From contig AWGX01000906.1 in assembly GCA_000495415.1 (NCBI GenBank), positions 1-13,194 on the forward strand: a stretch of DNA of 13,194 nt, read 5' to 3'. A program made the position numbers and the translations under genes. Each line of letters opens with the position of its first letter. Position 1 is the stretch's first letter. The DNA comes from Smithella sp. ME-1 (GTDB taxonomy: Bacteria > Desulfobacterota > Syntrophia > Syntrophales > Smithellaceae). Below, piece by piece: positions 5,319 through 13,194 of the stretch. The notes beneath the pieces are model-generated. The model saw nothing but the letters and a program-made list of their open reading frames with translations, ran no database searches and was not told the origin of the DNA.

Positions 5319-5705
5319 ATGTCAGAAATTACTAAGGACGATGTAGTCAAATTTATTGAAGGAATGACAGTATTGGAGCTTTCTGCTCTGGTGAAAGAAT
5401 TGGAAGAAAAATTCGGTGTTTCCGCTGCTGCCCCCATGATGGCTGCTGTTGCCGTTCCCGGTGCTGCCGGAGCTGCTGCTCCGGCTGAAGAAAAAACCGA
5501 GTTTGATGTGGTATTGACAGGTTTCGGTGCGGAAAAAATTCAGGTAATCAAAGTTGTTCGCGCTATCACCAACTTGGGATTGAAAGAAGCGAAAGATCTG
5601 GTGGAAGGTGTGCCCAAGCCAATTAAAGAAGGCGTTTCCAAGGACGAAGCCGCAGATATTAAAAAGAAGATTGAAGAAGTCGGCGGGACTGTCGAGATTA
5701 AGTAA
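5319..5705 (+). CDS. rplL: 50S ribosomal protein L7/L12
   Basis: L7/L12 (128 residues; 121 in E. coli) forms the flexible stalk dimers that recruit translation GTPases. The N-terminal dimerisation helices cover about 1-32. An alanine/proline/glycine-rich hinge follows (about 33-57). The globular C-terminal domain (about 60-128) contains the factor-binding segment [32 protein letters not shown]. The ribosome binding site is GAGAGGA just before the ATG. It lies between rplJ and rpoB. The 36 bases after its stop are AT-rich and show no attenuator hairpin like the rplL-rpoB one of E. coli. Confidence 0.98.
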   Translation: MSEITKDDVVKFIEGMTVLELSALVKELEEKFGVSAAAPMMAAVAVPGAAGAAAPAEEKTEFDVVLTGFGAEKIQVIKVVRAITNLGLKEAKDLVEGVPKPIKEGVSKDEAADIKKKIEEVGGTVEIK

Positions 5706-5741
5706 CATAATCTCTAATAAATTATTTTAATTAAGGATGCT

Positions 5742-8700
5742 ATGGGTGACTTTAGAAAATATTTTGGTCAGGTAAGGAAGATACTGGATATACCTAATTT
5801 AATCGAAATCCAGACACAATCTTATGAAAAATTCCTTCAGAAGGATATGGCGCCGGCAAAAAGAGGTAACTTTGGTTTGCAGGGCGCGTTTAAGAGTGTT
5901 TTTCCCTTTTCGGATTTTAGTGGGAAATGTTCTCTGGAATTTGTCAGTTATAGAATCGGTGATGTCCGGTACGATGTAAAGGAATGTATCCAGAAAGGCA
6001 TGACCTATGCCGCTCCTTTAAAGATTGTGGTCAGGCTGGTTGTTTTTGATGTCGATCGTCCTGCTGAGGGAAAAAGCGGCAAGGAAACGTTAGAGACGAA
6101 GCAGATACGCGACATTAAAGAACAGGAAATATACTTTGGCGAAATTCCGCTGATGACTGAAAATGGCACTTTTATCATTAATGGAACAGAAAGGGTTATA
6201 GTTAGTCAGCTTCACCGTTCACCCGGCATCTTTTTTGATCATGATAAGGGCAAAACCGTCGCCAGTGGCAAGTTAATTTATTCGGCGCGAGTTATTCCCA
6301 TCAGAGGTTCCTGGCTGGATTTGGAGTTTGATTCTAAGGACATTCTTTATGTCAGAATCGACCGCCGCAGAAAAATGCCTGTCACCATATTATTGAAGGC
6401 GCTGGGCAATTCTGCGGAATTTATTTTAAATTATTTTTACAGCATTGATAAAGTTGTCGTTGAAGATAAAAAGATTCATTTCGCTGTTGATAATTCTCTT
6501 GTTGGCCAGAAAGCGCCTGAAGACATCAAAGATCCTAAGAGTGCCGAGATAATCGTCAAGAAGGGTCGTAAATTAAATAAACCCCTTTTAAAAAGAATAA
6601 TGGATGCGGGTATTAAACGTGTTGCAGTCAGTGAGTCAGAGCTTATCGGCAAGATTCCTTCTTCAGACATTCGTGATCCGAAAACAGGGGAGATTGTTTT
6701 CCGATGCAATGAAGAATTGCCCTTAAACTGGGTGGAAATAGCCCGTGAGAAGGGAATTAAAGAATTAAGTCTTATCCATCTTGATGAAGATATAGATAAT
6801 GCGTCCATCAGGGATACTTTATTGATGGATCGCATTGACAGCACTGAAGACGCAATAATGGAAATATATCGTCGATTGCGTCCCAGTAATCCTCCGACTC
6901 CGGAAACGGCCGAAAAATTTTTCCAAAGCCTTTTCTTTGAAACTGAAACTTATGACTTGTCCAACGTCGGTCGTGCCAAGATGAATTACAAATTACGTAT
7001 GAATGTGCAGACGAATATTACGACATTACGCAATGAGGATATTTTGTCCGCAGTTAAATATTTAATTGATTTAAAAAATGCTGTTGCGGAGTGCAGTGTT
7101 GACGATATTGACCATTTAGGTAACCGCCGGGTGCGGTCTGTTGGTGAACTTATTGAAAACCAGTACCGTATTGGTTTGGTGCGTATGGAGCGGGCAATCA
7201 AAGAAAAAATGAGTTTGCAGGATATCGAGACAATGATGCCGCATGACCTTATAAATGCTAAGCCTGTTTCGGCCGTGGTCAATGAGTTTTTCAATTCCAG
7301 CCAACTTTCTCAGTTCATGGATCAGACGAATCCTCTTTCCGAGATTACGCACAAGAGAAGACTATCCGCACTAGGTCCAGGTGGCTTGACCAGGGAGCGG
7401 GCTGGATTTGAAGTTCGTGACGTGCATCCAACTCATTACGGACGTATTTGCCCGATAGAAACGCCGGAAGGACCGAATATAGGGTTGATTGTATCTCTCA
7501 GCACTTATGCGAGAGTTAATGAATTCGGCTTTATTGAAACACCATACAGGATGGTGGAAAATGGTCGTGTATCAGATGATGTTCGTTTTATCACGGCAAT
7601 TGAAGAAGAAAATCAAATTGTTGCTTCGGCAGACCGCCCCGTGGATAAACATGCTAAATTTGTTGAAGAGCTGATATCCGTTAGAAAAGGAGGCGATTTT
7701 ATTTCGGTTATGCCGGAAGAAATTAAAATGATGGATGTTTCACCAACCCAGCTGGTCAGTGTGGCGGCAGCGTTGATTCCTTTTCTTGAGCATGATGACG
7801 CTAATCGTGCACTCATGGGATCCAATATGCAGAGGCAATCCGTTCCCTTGATGAGCCCGGAAGTACCGGTGGTGGGTACGGGTATAGAATCGGTTGTTGC
7901 CCGCGATTCCGGAGCTGTTGTTGTTGCCAAACGGTCGGGCGTTGTGGAAAGTGTTGATGCATCAAGAATTATTGTCAGGGCTGATCGTCCTGAAGAAGAC
8001 GGTATTGACAGCGGCGTTGATATTTATAATTTAGCCAAATATCAGCGTTCCAATCAAGACACGTGTTTTAATCAGAAACCTATAGTCAATGTGGGTGATC
8101 GTCTGCATAAGAAAGATATATTAGCAGATGGTCCGGCAATTGATAATGGAGAGTTGGCGCTTGGACGGAATGTTATGGTTGCGTTCATGTCGTGGGGCGG
8201 TTACAACTATGAAGATTCCATTCTCGTCAGTGAAAGAATAGTTAAAGAAGATATTTTTACTTCGATTCATATTGAAGAATTTGAAACCATGTCCCGTGAT
8301 ACAAAATTGGGCAAGGAAGAAATTACACGTGATATTCCCAACGTTGGTGAAGAAGTTCTGAAAAATCTGGATGAAAGCGGTATCGTCTGTATAGGTGTTT
8401 CCGTAAAGCCAGGTGATATACTTGTCGGTAAAATTACTCCTAAAGGAGAAACTCAATTATCAGCTGAAGAAAAACTCCTGCGGGCGATTTTCGGTGAAAA
8501 GGCCAGTGATGTGAGAGACACATCTTTGCGTGTACCTCCAGGCGTTGAAGGAACAGTCATCGATGCCAAAATATTTACTAGAAAAGGTGCGGAGAGTGAT
8601 TCGCGGTCGGAAGCGATTGAAGCGGATGCTATAGAGCAAATTACGAAAGACAGGGATGATGAAATCCGTATTCTAACGGAAGCAATCAAGAAAGATATTA

Positions 8701-9872
8701 CAAAGCTTGTTGTCGGAAAAACAGCGGCAACTAAAATAACCGATGCTAAAAAGAAAGTAATTTTGAAAAAAGGCGACAAAATCACTAAAGAAATCTGGGC
8801 TGATTTACCTTTCTCCAACTGGAAAGAAATCACTATTGCTGAAAACGACGGTTCAGAAGAAAAAATCAATAATATGATCACATCTCTGGAGAGAAAGATT
8901 GATTTTGTCCATGCTCATTTTGCGGAAAAACTGGAAAAGATTAAAGCCAGCGATGAGCTTCCTACCGGTGTTATTAAAATGGTCAAAGTTTATGTTGCCA
9001 TTAAGAGAAAACTTTCCGTAGGCGACAAGATGGCAGGCCGTCACGGCAACAAAGGCGTTCTGTCACGTGTTTTGCCGGAAGAAGATATGCCTTATTTTGC
9101 TGATGGAACTCCGGTGGACATTGTTCTGAATCCGTTGGGCGTTCCCTCGCGAATGAATGTCGGACAAATTCTGGAAACTCATCTGGGGTGGGCGGCGAAG
9201 TCAGTAGGGGAAGGCTTGAGTGAACTATGGAAGAAGAATTCTAATTTAAGTAATGTTAAAAATGAGTTGAAAAAAGTTTATTCTTCTCCGGATTTTGACA
9301 AATTTATTGATCAGGCTTCCGGCGAAGAAACAAGAAGATTTGTGGGTCGTTTGAAAAAAGGGATGCTTGTAGCCAGTCCTGTTTTCGATGGATGTTCCGA
9401 AGAACAAATAAGAGAAATGTTAAGAAAAGCTAATCTGCCGGAAACGGGCCAATCCATTCTTTTTGACGGAAGAAACGGCGAACCGTTTGATCAGGAAGTA
9501 ACTGTTGGAATTATTTACATGATGAAATTGCACCACCTGGTTGATAATAAAATCCATGCGCGTTCTATAGGTCCATATTCTTTGGTAACCCAGCAGCCGT
9601 TAGGCGGTAAAGCTCAATTCGGCGGTCAGAGACTTGGAGAAATGGAAGTCTGGGCCATGGAAGCTTACGGTGCCGCTTATGCATTGCAGGAATTCCTCAC
9701 GGTCAAATCCGATGATGTAGCAGGGCGAACAAGAATTTATGAATCTATCGTAAAAGGTGAGCATACATTTGAATCAGGCCTTCCGGAATCCTTTAATGTG
9801 CTTGTTAAAGAACTTCAGGGACTTGGATTAGACGTGGAATTGGTTGAAGAAACCGACGAACTGAGCTTATAA
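5742..9872 (+). CDS. rpoB: DNA-directed RNA polymerase subunit beta
   Basis: The beta subunit (1376 residues; 1342 in E. coli) forms one pincer of the polymerase and part of the active centre. The rifampicin-binding cluster [22 protein letters not shown] (from S519) keeps D527, H537 and S542, equivalents of E. coli D516, H526 and S531. The only change is T529 for N518, so a sensitive pocket is predicted. Active-centre residues include E824/D825 (NYEDS) and K1096 and K1104 in [12 protein letters not shown]. An SI1-type external domain lies at about 235-355, with two visibly similar repeats from residues 261 and 309. An SI2-like lysine/glutamate-rich insertion covers about 950-1070. The Shine-Dalgarno AAGGATG directly precedes the ATG. 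Confidence 0.99.
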   Translation: MGDFRKYFGQVRKILDIPNLIEIQTQSYEKFLQKDMAPAKRGNFGLQGAFKSVFPFSDFSGKCSLEFVSYRIGDVRYDVKECIQKGMTYAAPLKIVVRLVVFDVDRPAEGKSGKETLETKQIRDIKEQEIYFGEIPLMTENGTFIINGTERVIVSQLHRSPGIFFDHDKGKTVASGKLIYSARVIPIRGSWLDLEFDSKDILYVRIDRRRKMPVTILLKALGNSAEFILNYFYSIDKVVVEDKKIHFAVDNSLVGQKAPEDIKDPKSAEIIVKKGRKLNKPLLKRIMDAGIKRVAVSESELIGKIPSSDIRDPKTGEIVFRCNEELPLNWVEIAREKGIKELSLIHLDEDIDNASIRDTLLMDRIDSTEDAIMEIYRRLRPSNPPTPETAEKFFQSLFFETETYDLSNVGRAKMNYKLRMNVQTNITTLRNEDILSAVKYLIDLKNAVAECSVDDIDHLGNRRVRSVGELIENQYRIGLVRMERAIKEKMSLQDIETMMPHDLINAKPVSAVVNEFFNSSQLSQFMDQTNPLSEITHKRRLSALGPGGLTRERAGFEVRDVHPTHYGRICPIETPEGPNIGLIVSLSTYARVNEFGFIETPYRMVENGRVSDDVRFITAIEEENQIVASADRPVDKHAKFVEELISVRKGGDFISVMPEEIKMMDVSPTQLVSVAAALIPFLEHDDANRALMGSNMQRQSVPLMSPEVPVVGTGIESVVARDSGAVVVAKRSGVVESVDASRIIVRADRPEEDGIDSGVDIYNLAKYQRSNQDTCFNQKPIVNVGDRLHKKDILADGPAIDNGELALGRNVMVAFMSWGGYNYEDSILVSERIVKEDIFTSIHIEEFETMSRDTKLGKEEITRDIPNVGEEVLKNLDESGIVCIGVSVKPGDILVGKITPKGETQLSAEEKLLRAIFGEKASDVRDTSLRVPPGVEGTVIDAKIFTRKGAESDSRSEAIEADAIEQITKDRDDEIRILTEAIKKDITKLVVGKTAATKITDAKKKVILKKGDKITKEIWADLPFSNWKEITIAENDGSEEKINNMITSLERKIDFVHAHFAEKLEKIKASDELPTGVIKMVKVYVAIKRKLSVGDKMAGRHGNKGVLSRVLPEEDMPYFADGTPVDIVLNPLGVPSRMNVGQILETHLGWAAKSVGEGLSELWKKNSNLSNVKNELKKVYSSPDFDKFIDQASGEETRRFVGRLKKGMLVASPVFDGCSEEQIREMLRKANLPETGQSILFDGRNGEPFDQEVTVGIIYMMKLHHLVDNKIHARSIGPYSLVTQQPLGGKAQFGGQRLGEMEVWAMEAYGAAYALQEFLTVKSDDVAGRTRIYESIVKGEHTFESGLPESFNVLVKELQGLGLDVELVEETDELSL

Positions 9873-9878
9873 AGTCAG

Positions 9879-9892
9879 TTAATTATAATTAA
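9879..9892. repeat. AT-only palindrome between rpoB and rpoC
   Basis: TTAATTATAATTAA is a perfect 14-base palindrome shortly after the rpoB stop, within a 75-base AT-rich gap. It is not followed by a T run and contains no G-C pairs, so it is not a terminator. It may be a weak RNA hairpin or cleavage-prone spacer, or chance in AT-rich DNA. Confidence 0.3.
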
Positions 9893-9947
9893 TAGAATAA
9901 ATAAACTTTAATTTCAAATGACTATTTAATAGTACAGGAGAAAATCA

Positions 9948-12900
9948 GTGGAAGACGTTTTCAGTTATTTTGAGAAACCGAAAAATCAAATCAAATTCAA
10001 TGCAATGAAAATTTCCATCGCTTCGCCGGATAAAATAATTTCCTGGTCTCGCGGTGAAGTAAAGAAACCGGAAACAATTAATTACCGGACATTTAAACCG
10101 GAAAAAGATGGACTTTTTTGCGCAAAGATTTTCGGGCCGGTAAAAGATTACGAATGCCTTTGCGGGCGTTACAAGCGAATGAAACATCGCGGAGTGGTCT
10201 GTGAAAAATGCGGTGTGGAAGTCATTCAGTCCAAGGTTCGCCGCGAACGCATGGGTCACATTACTCTGGCAACTCCGGTGGCTCATATCTGGTTTTTAAA
10301 GAGTCTTCCCAGCCGTATCGGCAATGCTGTTGATTTGCTCTTGAGAGATTTGGAAAAGGTTCTTTATTTTGAATCCTGGATTGTTCTCGATCCCAAAGCC
10401 ACACCTTTGAAGAAAAAAGAGTTGCTGACAGATGAAGAATACGAGGAAGCAAGAGAACAATATGGTCAGAATGGCTTTGTTGCCGGGATTGGTGCCGAAG
10501 CGATAAGACAACTGCTGGAAGAGATTGATTTGGATAAACTCTATGAAGAACTGCGCACGGAAATCATTACTTCTTTTTCCGATACCAAGAAAAAGAAACT
10601 TATTAAAAGATTAAAAGTAATAGAAGCTTTACGCAAGTCCGGAAATAAACCGGAATGGATGATATTAACTGTTCTGCCGGTTATTCCGCCTGATTTACGT
10701 CCATTGGTTCCTCTTGATGGCGGCCGCTTTGCCACATCTGACCTTAACGATTTATATAGACGGGTTATTAACAGGAATAATCGTTTGAAGCGTTTACAGG
10801 AATTAAACGCACCGGAAATAATTATCCGCAATGAAAAACGTATGCTTCAGGAAGCCGTGGATGTTTTGTTTGATAACGGTCGTAGGGGCAGAGCTATCAC
10901 AGGTACCAATAAGAGACCGCTTCGTTCTTTATCGGACATGTTGAAGGGTAAGCAGGGTCGTTTCCGTCAGAACCTGTTAGGTAAACGTGTTGACTATTCG
11001 GGCCGTTCTGTTGTTACGGTTGGACCTGATTTAAGGCTTCATCAGTGTGGTTTGCCCAAGAAAATGGCCATCGAACTTTTTAAACCGTTTATTTACAATC
11101 GTCTGTTGGAAAAAGGTTATGTCACTACCGTAAAAAGTGCCAAGAAAATGGTAGAAAGAGAAACCGCAGAAGTTTGGGATGCGCTCGATGAAGTTGTACG
11201 CGAATATCCGGTTATTCTGAATCGGGCACCAACGCTGCACCGTTTAGGCATGCAGGCTTTTGAGCCGGTGTTGATTGAAGGCAAGGCCATCCAGCTTCAT
11301 CCGCTGGTTTGCACAGCGTTCAATGCTGACTTTGACGGCGATCAAATGGCGGTACATATTCCACTGTCTATTGAAGCTCAAACAGAAGCCCGTGTGCTCA
11401 TGATGTCTACTAATAATATTCTTTCTCCGGCGAACGGTAGTCCGATTATCATCCCCAGCCAGGATATCGTTTTGGGTATTTATTATCTTACGAGAGCCAA
11501 AACCGGAGTAAAGGGCGATGGGATGATTTTTGCCGGTCCGGATGAGGTTCGCTCAGCCATTGATTCCGGTGCGATTGATTTACACGCGCGCATTAAGGTG
11601 CGTATTAATTCAGAGCTGAAGGAAACCACTGCGGGAAGAATAATACTTTCGGAAATAGTTCCTCCGGAAATTGATTTCGATATGGTCAATAAGTTAATGA
11701 ATAAAAAGGAACTGACCAACCTGATTGATTATTGTTATCGTTTATGCGGCGATAAGACAACGATTCTTTTGTGCGATAGACTCAAGGATTTGGGCTTTAA
11801 ATATGCCACTATTTCCGGGCTTTCCTTTGCTGTTGGTAACATGATTATTCCGGAGCAAAAGAAAAAAATTGTTCTTCAGGCTGATAAAGATGTTTTCAAA
11901 ATACAAAGACAGTACATGGACGGTTTGATTACTGACGGCGAGCGTTACAATAAGGTCGTGGATATCTGGGCGCAGGCTACAGAAAAAATAGCATCTGAAA
12001 TGCTCAAAGGTATCAGTACCGAAGACGTTGCTGCCGCTGATGGAAAGAAACGTAAAATTGAAAGTTTTAATCCTATTTACATGATGGCTGATTCCGGCGC
12101 TCGCGGTTCAGGACAACAGCTCCGGCAGTTGGCTGGTATGCGCGGACTGATGGCTAAACCGTCCGGTGAAATTATTGAAACACCTATAACAGCTAATTTC
12201 CGCGAAGGCTTAACAGTTCTTCAGTACTTTATCTCTACACATGGCGCCCGTAAAGGTCTGGCTGATACCGCGTTAAAGACTGCCAATTCCGGTTATCTTA
12301 CCAGAAGGCTGGTTGATGTTGCTCAAGACTGCATTATTACAGAGAATGATTGCGAAACAGTTGATGGCGTGTATGTTTCCGCGCTGATGGAGGGCGGTGA
12401 AATTATTGAAACTGCCGGAGAGCGCGTTTTGGGAAGAGTGGCTCTGCAGGAAATCAAGGATCCTTTTACCGGTGAAGTGATAGTGAAGGCTAATGAGGAA
12501 ATTGACGAGACTCTCGCTGAAAAAATAGACAATGCCGGCATTGAAAGGGTAAATATCAGATCGGTTTTAACCTGTCGTTCCAAACACGGAGTTTGCGCGA
12601 TGTGTTACGGACGTGATCTGGCTCACGGCCATCTGGTCAACATTGGTGAAGCCGTTGGTATTGTTGCCGCTCAATCCATTGGTGAGCCGGGAACGCAGTT
12701 GACCATGAGAACCTTCCATATTGGTGGTACGGCTAAATTTGACGAACATTCCACGCTGGAAGCGCGTCATGACGGCGTTATTAAGTTTGTTAATTTAAAT
12801 ACAGTGAAGACCAGAGAAAATGATTTCGTTGTGATGAGACGTCATGGTGAGGTCCATGTTTTGGATGAACAAAACCGCAGCCGTGGCAAATACATTTTAC

Positions 12901-13194
12901 CGTATGGAGCCCATTTAAAGGTTAGTGAAAACAGCCCTGTCAAACGTGGACAGTTAATTGCCGAATGGGATCCCTTTTCTATACCTATTCTGGCTGAAGT
13001 TGATGGAACAATTAAATATGGTGACATTATCGAAGGGAAAACAATGCAGGAACAGGTTGATGAAGTTACCGGTCTGTCCCGTAAAATTATTATCGAATTT
13101 AAAGGTGGAGATTTAAGACCGCGAGTTTCCATCAAGGACAGCAAAGGAAAGACAGTCAAGCTTGTCGACGCGAATTCTGAGGCCCGTTATCTCC
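9948..13194 (+). CDS. rpoC: DNA-directed RNA polymerase subunit beta' (5' part, runs off window)
   Basis: The frame is open from a GTG at 9948-9950 to the window edge, about 1082 residues of an expected 1350-1400. An AGGAG (9936-9940) lies 7 bases before the GTG, and the product starts [11 protein letters not shown], matching the family's start. The first zinc site is C70, C72, C85 and C88. The catalytic Mg-binding motif NADFDGD has D461, D463 and D465. [11 protein letters not shown] begins at about 711. The second zinc site is C802, C876, C883 and C886. The trigger-loop region ([22 protein letters not shown]) ends near 927. It then enters an SI3-type insertion (VPYGA-like [28 protein letters not shown]), as in proteobacteria, and the window stops inside it. 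rpoB ends 75 bases upstream. Confidence 0.98.
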   Translation, partial: MEDVFSYFEKPKNQIKFNAMKISIASPDKIISWSRGEVKKPETINYRTFKPEKDGLFCAKIFGPVKDYECLCGRYKRMKHRGVVCEKCGVEVIQSKVRRERMGHITLATPVAHIWFLKSLPSRIGNAVDLLLRDLEKVLYFESWIVLDPKATPLKKKELLTDEEYEEAREQYGQNGFVAGIGAEAIRQLLEEIDLDKLYEELRTEIITSFSDTKKKKLIKRLKVIEALRKSGNKPEWMILTVLPVIPPDLRPLVPLDGGRFATSDLNDLYRRVINRNNRLKRLQELNAPEIIIRNEKRMLQEAVDVLFDNGRRGRAITGTNKRPLRSLSDMLKGKQGRFRQNLLGKRVDYSGRSVVTVGPDLRLHQCGLPKKMAIELFKPFIYNRLLEKGYVTTVKSAKKMVERETAEVWDALDEVVREYPVILNRAPTLHRLGMQAFEPVLIEGKAIQLHPLVCTAFNADFDGDQMAVHIPLSIEAQTEARVLMMSTNNILSPANGSPIIIPSQDIVLGIYYLTRAKTGVKGDGMIFAGPDEVRSAIDSGAIDLHARIKVRINSELKETTAGRIILSEIVPPEIDFDMVNKLMNKKELTNLIDYCYRLCGDKTTILLCDRLKDLGFKYATISGLSFAVGNMIIPEQKKKIVLQADKDVFKIQRQYMDGLITDGERYNKVVDIWAQATEKIASEMLKGISTEDVAAADGKKRKIESFNPIYMMADSGARGSGQQLRQLAGMRGLMAKPSGEIIETPITANFREGLTVLQYFISTHGARKGLADTALKTANSGYLTRRLVDVAQDCIITENDCETVDGVYVSALMEGGEIIETAGERVLGRVALQEIKDPFTGEVIVKANEEIDETLAEKIDNAGIERVNIRSVLTCRSKHGVCAMCYGRDLAHGHLVNIGEAVGIVAAQSIGEPGTQLTMRTFHIGGTAKFDEHSTLEARHDGVIKFVNLNTVKTRENDFVVMRRHGEVHVLDEQNRSRGKYILPYGAHLKVSENSPVKRGQLIAEWDPFSIPILAEVDGTIKYGDIIEGKTMQEQVDEVTGLSRKIIIEFKGGDLRPRVSIKDSKGKTVKLVDANSEARYL

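Noticed and set aside
5322..5708. 128-codon open frame exactly antisense to rplL
   Set aside because: It mirrors rplL over its whole length because of the codon bias of that gene; it has no ribosome binding site and no recognisable family.
6476..9044. Several minus-strand open frames of 60-140 codons inside rpoB
   Set aside because: All lie fully antisense to conserved rpoB codons, have no family resemblance and follow from codon composition.
1..13194. CRISPR arrays, toxin-antitoxin or defence genes, rRNA genes, riboswitches other than the L10 leader
   Set aside because: No regularly spaced repeats, no matching protein motifs and no rRNA sequence were seen on either strand.

Overview
The window is a bacterial chromosome segment, moderately AT-rich, covering the start of the ribosomal protein / RNA polymerase supercluster. 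The order is tRNA-Thr(TGT), tRNA-Tyr, tRNA-Gly, tRNA-Thr(GGT), rpmG, tRNA-Trp, secE, nusG, rplK, rplA, rplJ, rplL, rpoB, rpoC, all on the + strand. The layout, all five tRNAs encoding CCA, the proteobacterial-type SI1 and SI2-like insertions in the beta subunit and the SI3-type insertion in beta' suggest a proteobacterium in the broad sense. The best guess is Deltaproteobacteria/Desulfobacterota, possibly a Syntrophus/Smithella-like lineage. That placement is inferred from gene order and protein character; no database search was made.

Left flank (1-1804): the C-terminal 54 codons of an unidentified protein end at 165. A complete IS110-group insertion sequence follows on the minus strand. It has a 400-residue DEDD/serine recombinase (240-1442) and a long, hairpin-rich non-coding 5' region (1443 to about 1620-1640), where IS110 elements encode their bridge RNA. 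An AT-rich stretch then leads to the operon promoter.

Core region (1805-5741): a near-consensus sigma70-type promoter (TTGACA, 17-base spacer, TAGATT) precedes four tRNAs. Their presumed common transcript runs directly into rpmG, tRNA-Trp, secE and nusG. rplK-rplA supply the L11 and L1 proteins. The 238-base rplA-rplJ gap holds a TATAAT promoter candidate, an L10-leader type kink-turn and a terminator-like hairpin with a T7 tract. This arrangement fits autoregulation of rplJ-rplL by the L10-L12 complex. rplJ starts with TTG behind a strong ribosome binding site.

Right region (5742-13194): rpoB is complete (1376 residues, rifampicin pocket intact apart from one substitution). rpoC begins with GTG and runs off the end of the window after about 1082 residues, inside an SI3-type insertion.

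Most of the window is conserved housekeeping DNA. The most interesting items are the IS110 element with its candidate bridge RNA, the missing tuf gene between tRNA-Thr and rpmG, and the layered control region ahead of rplJ. I found no convincing sign of an entirely new system.
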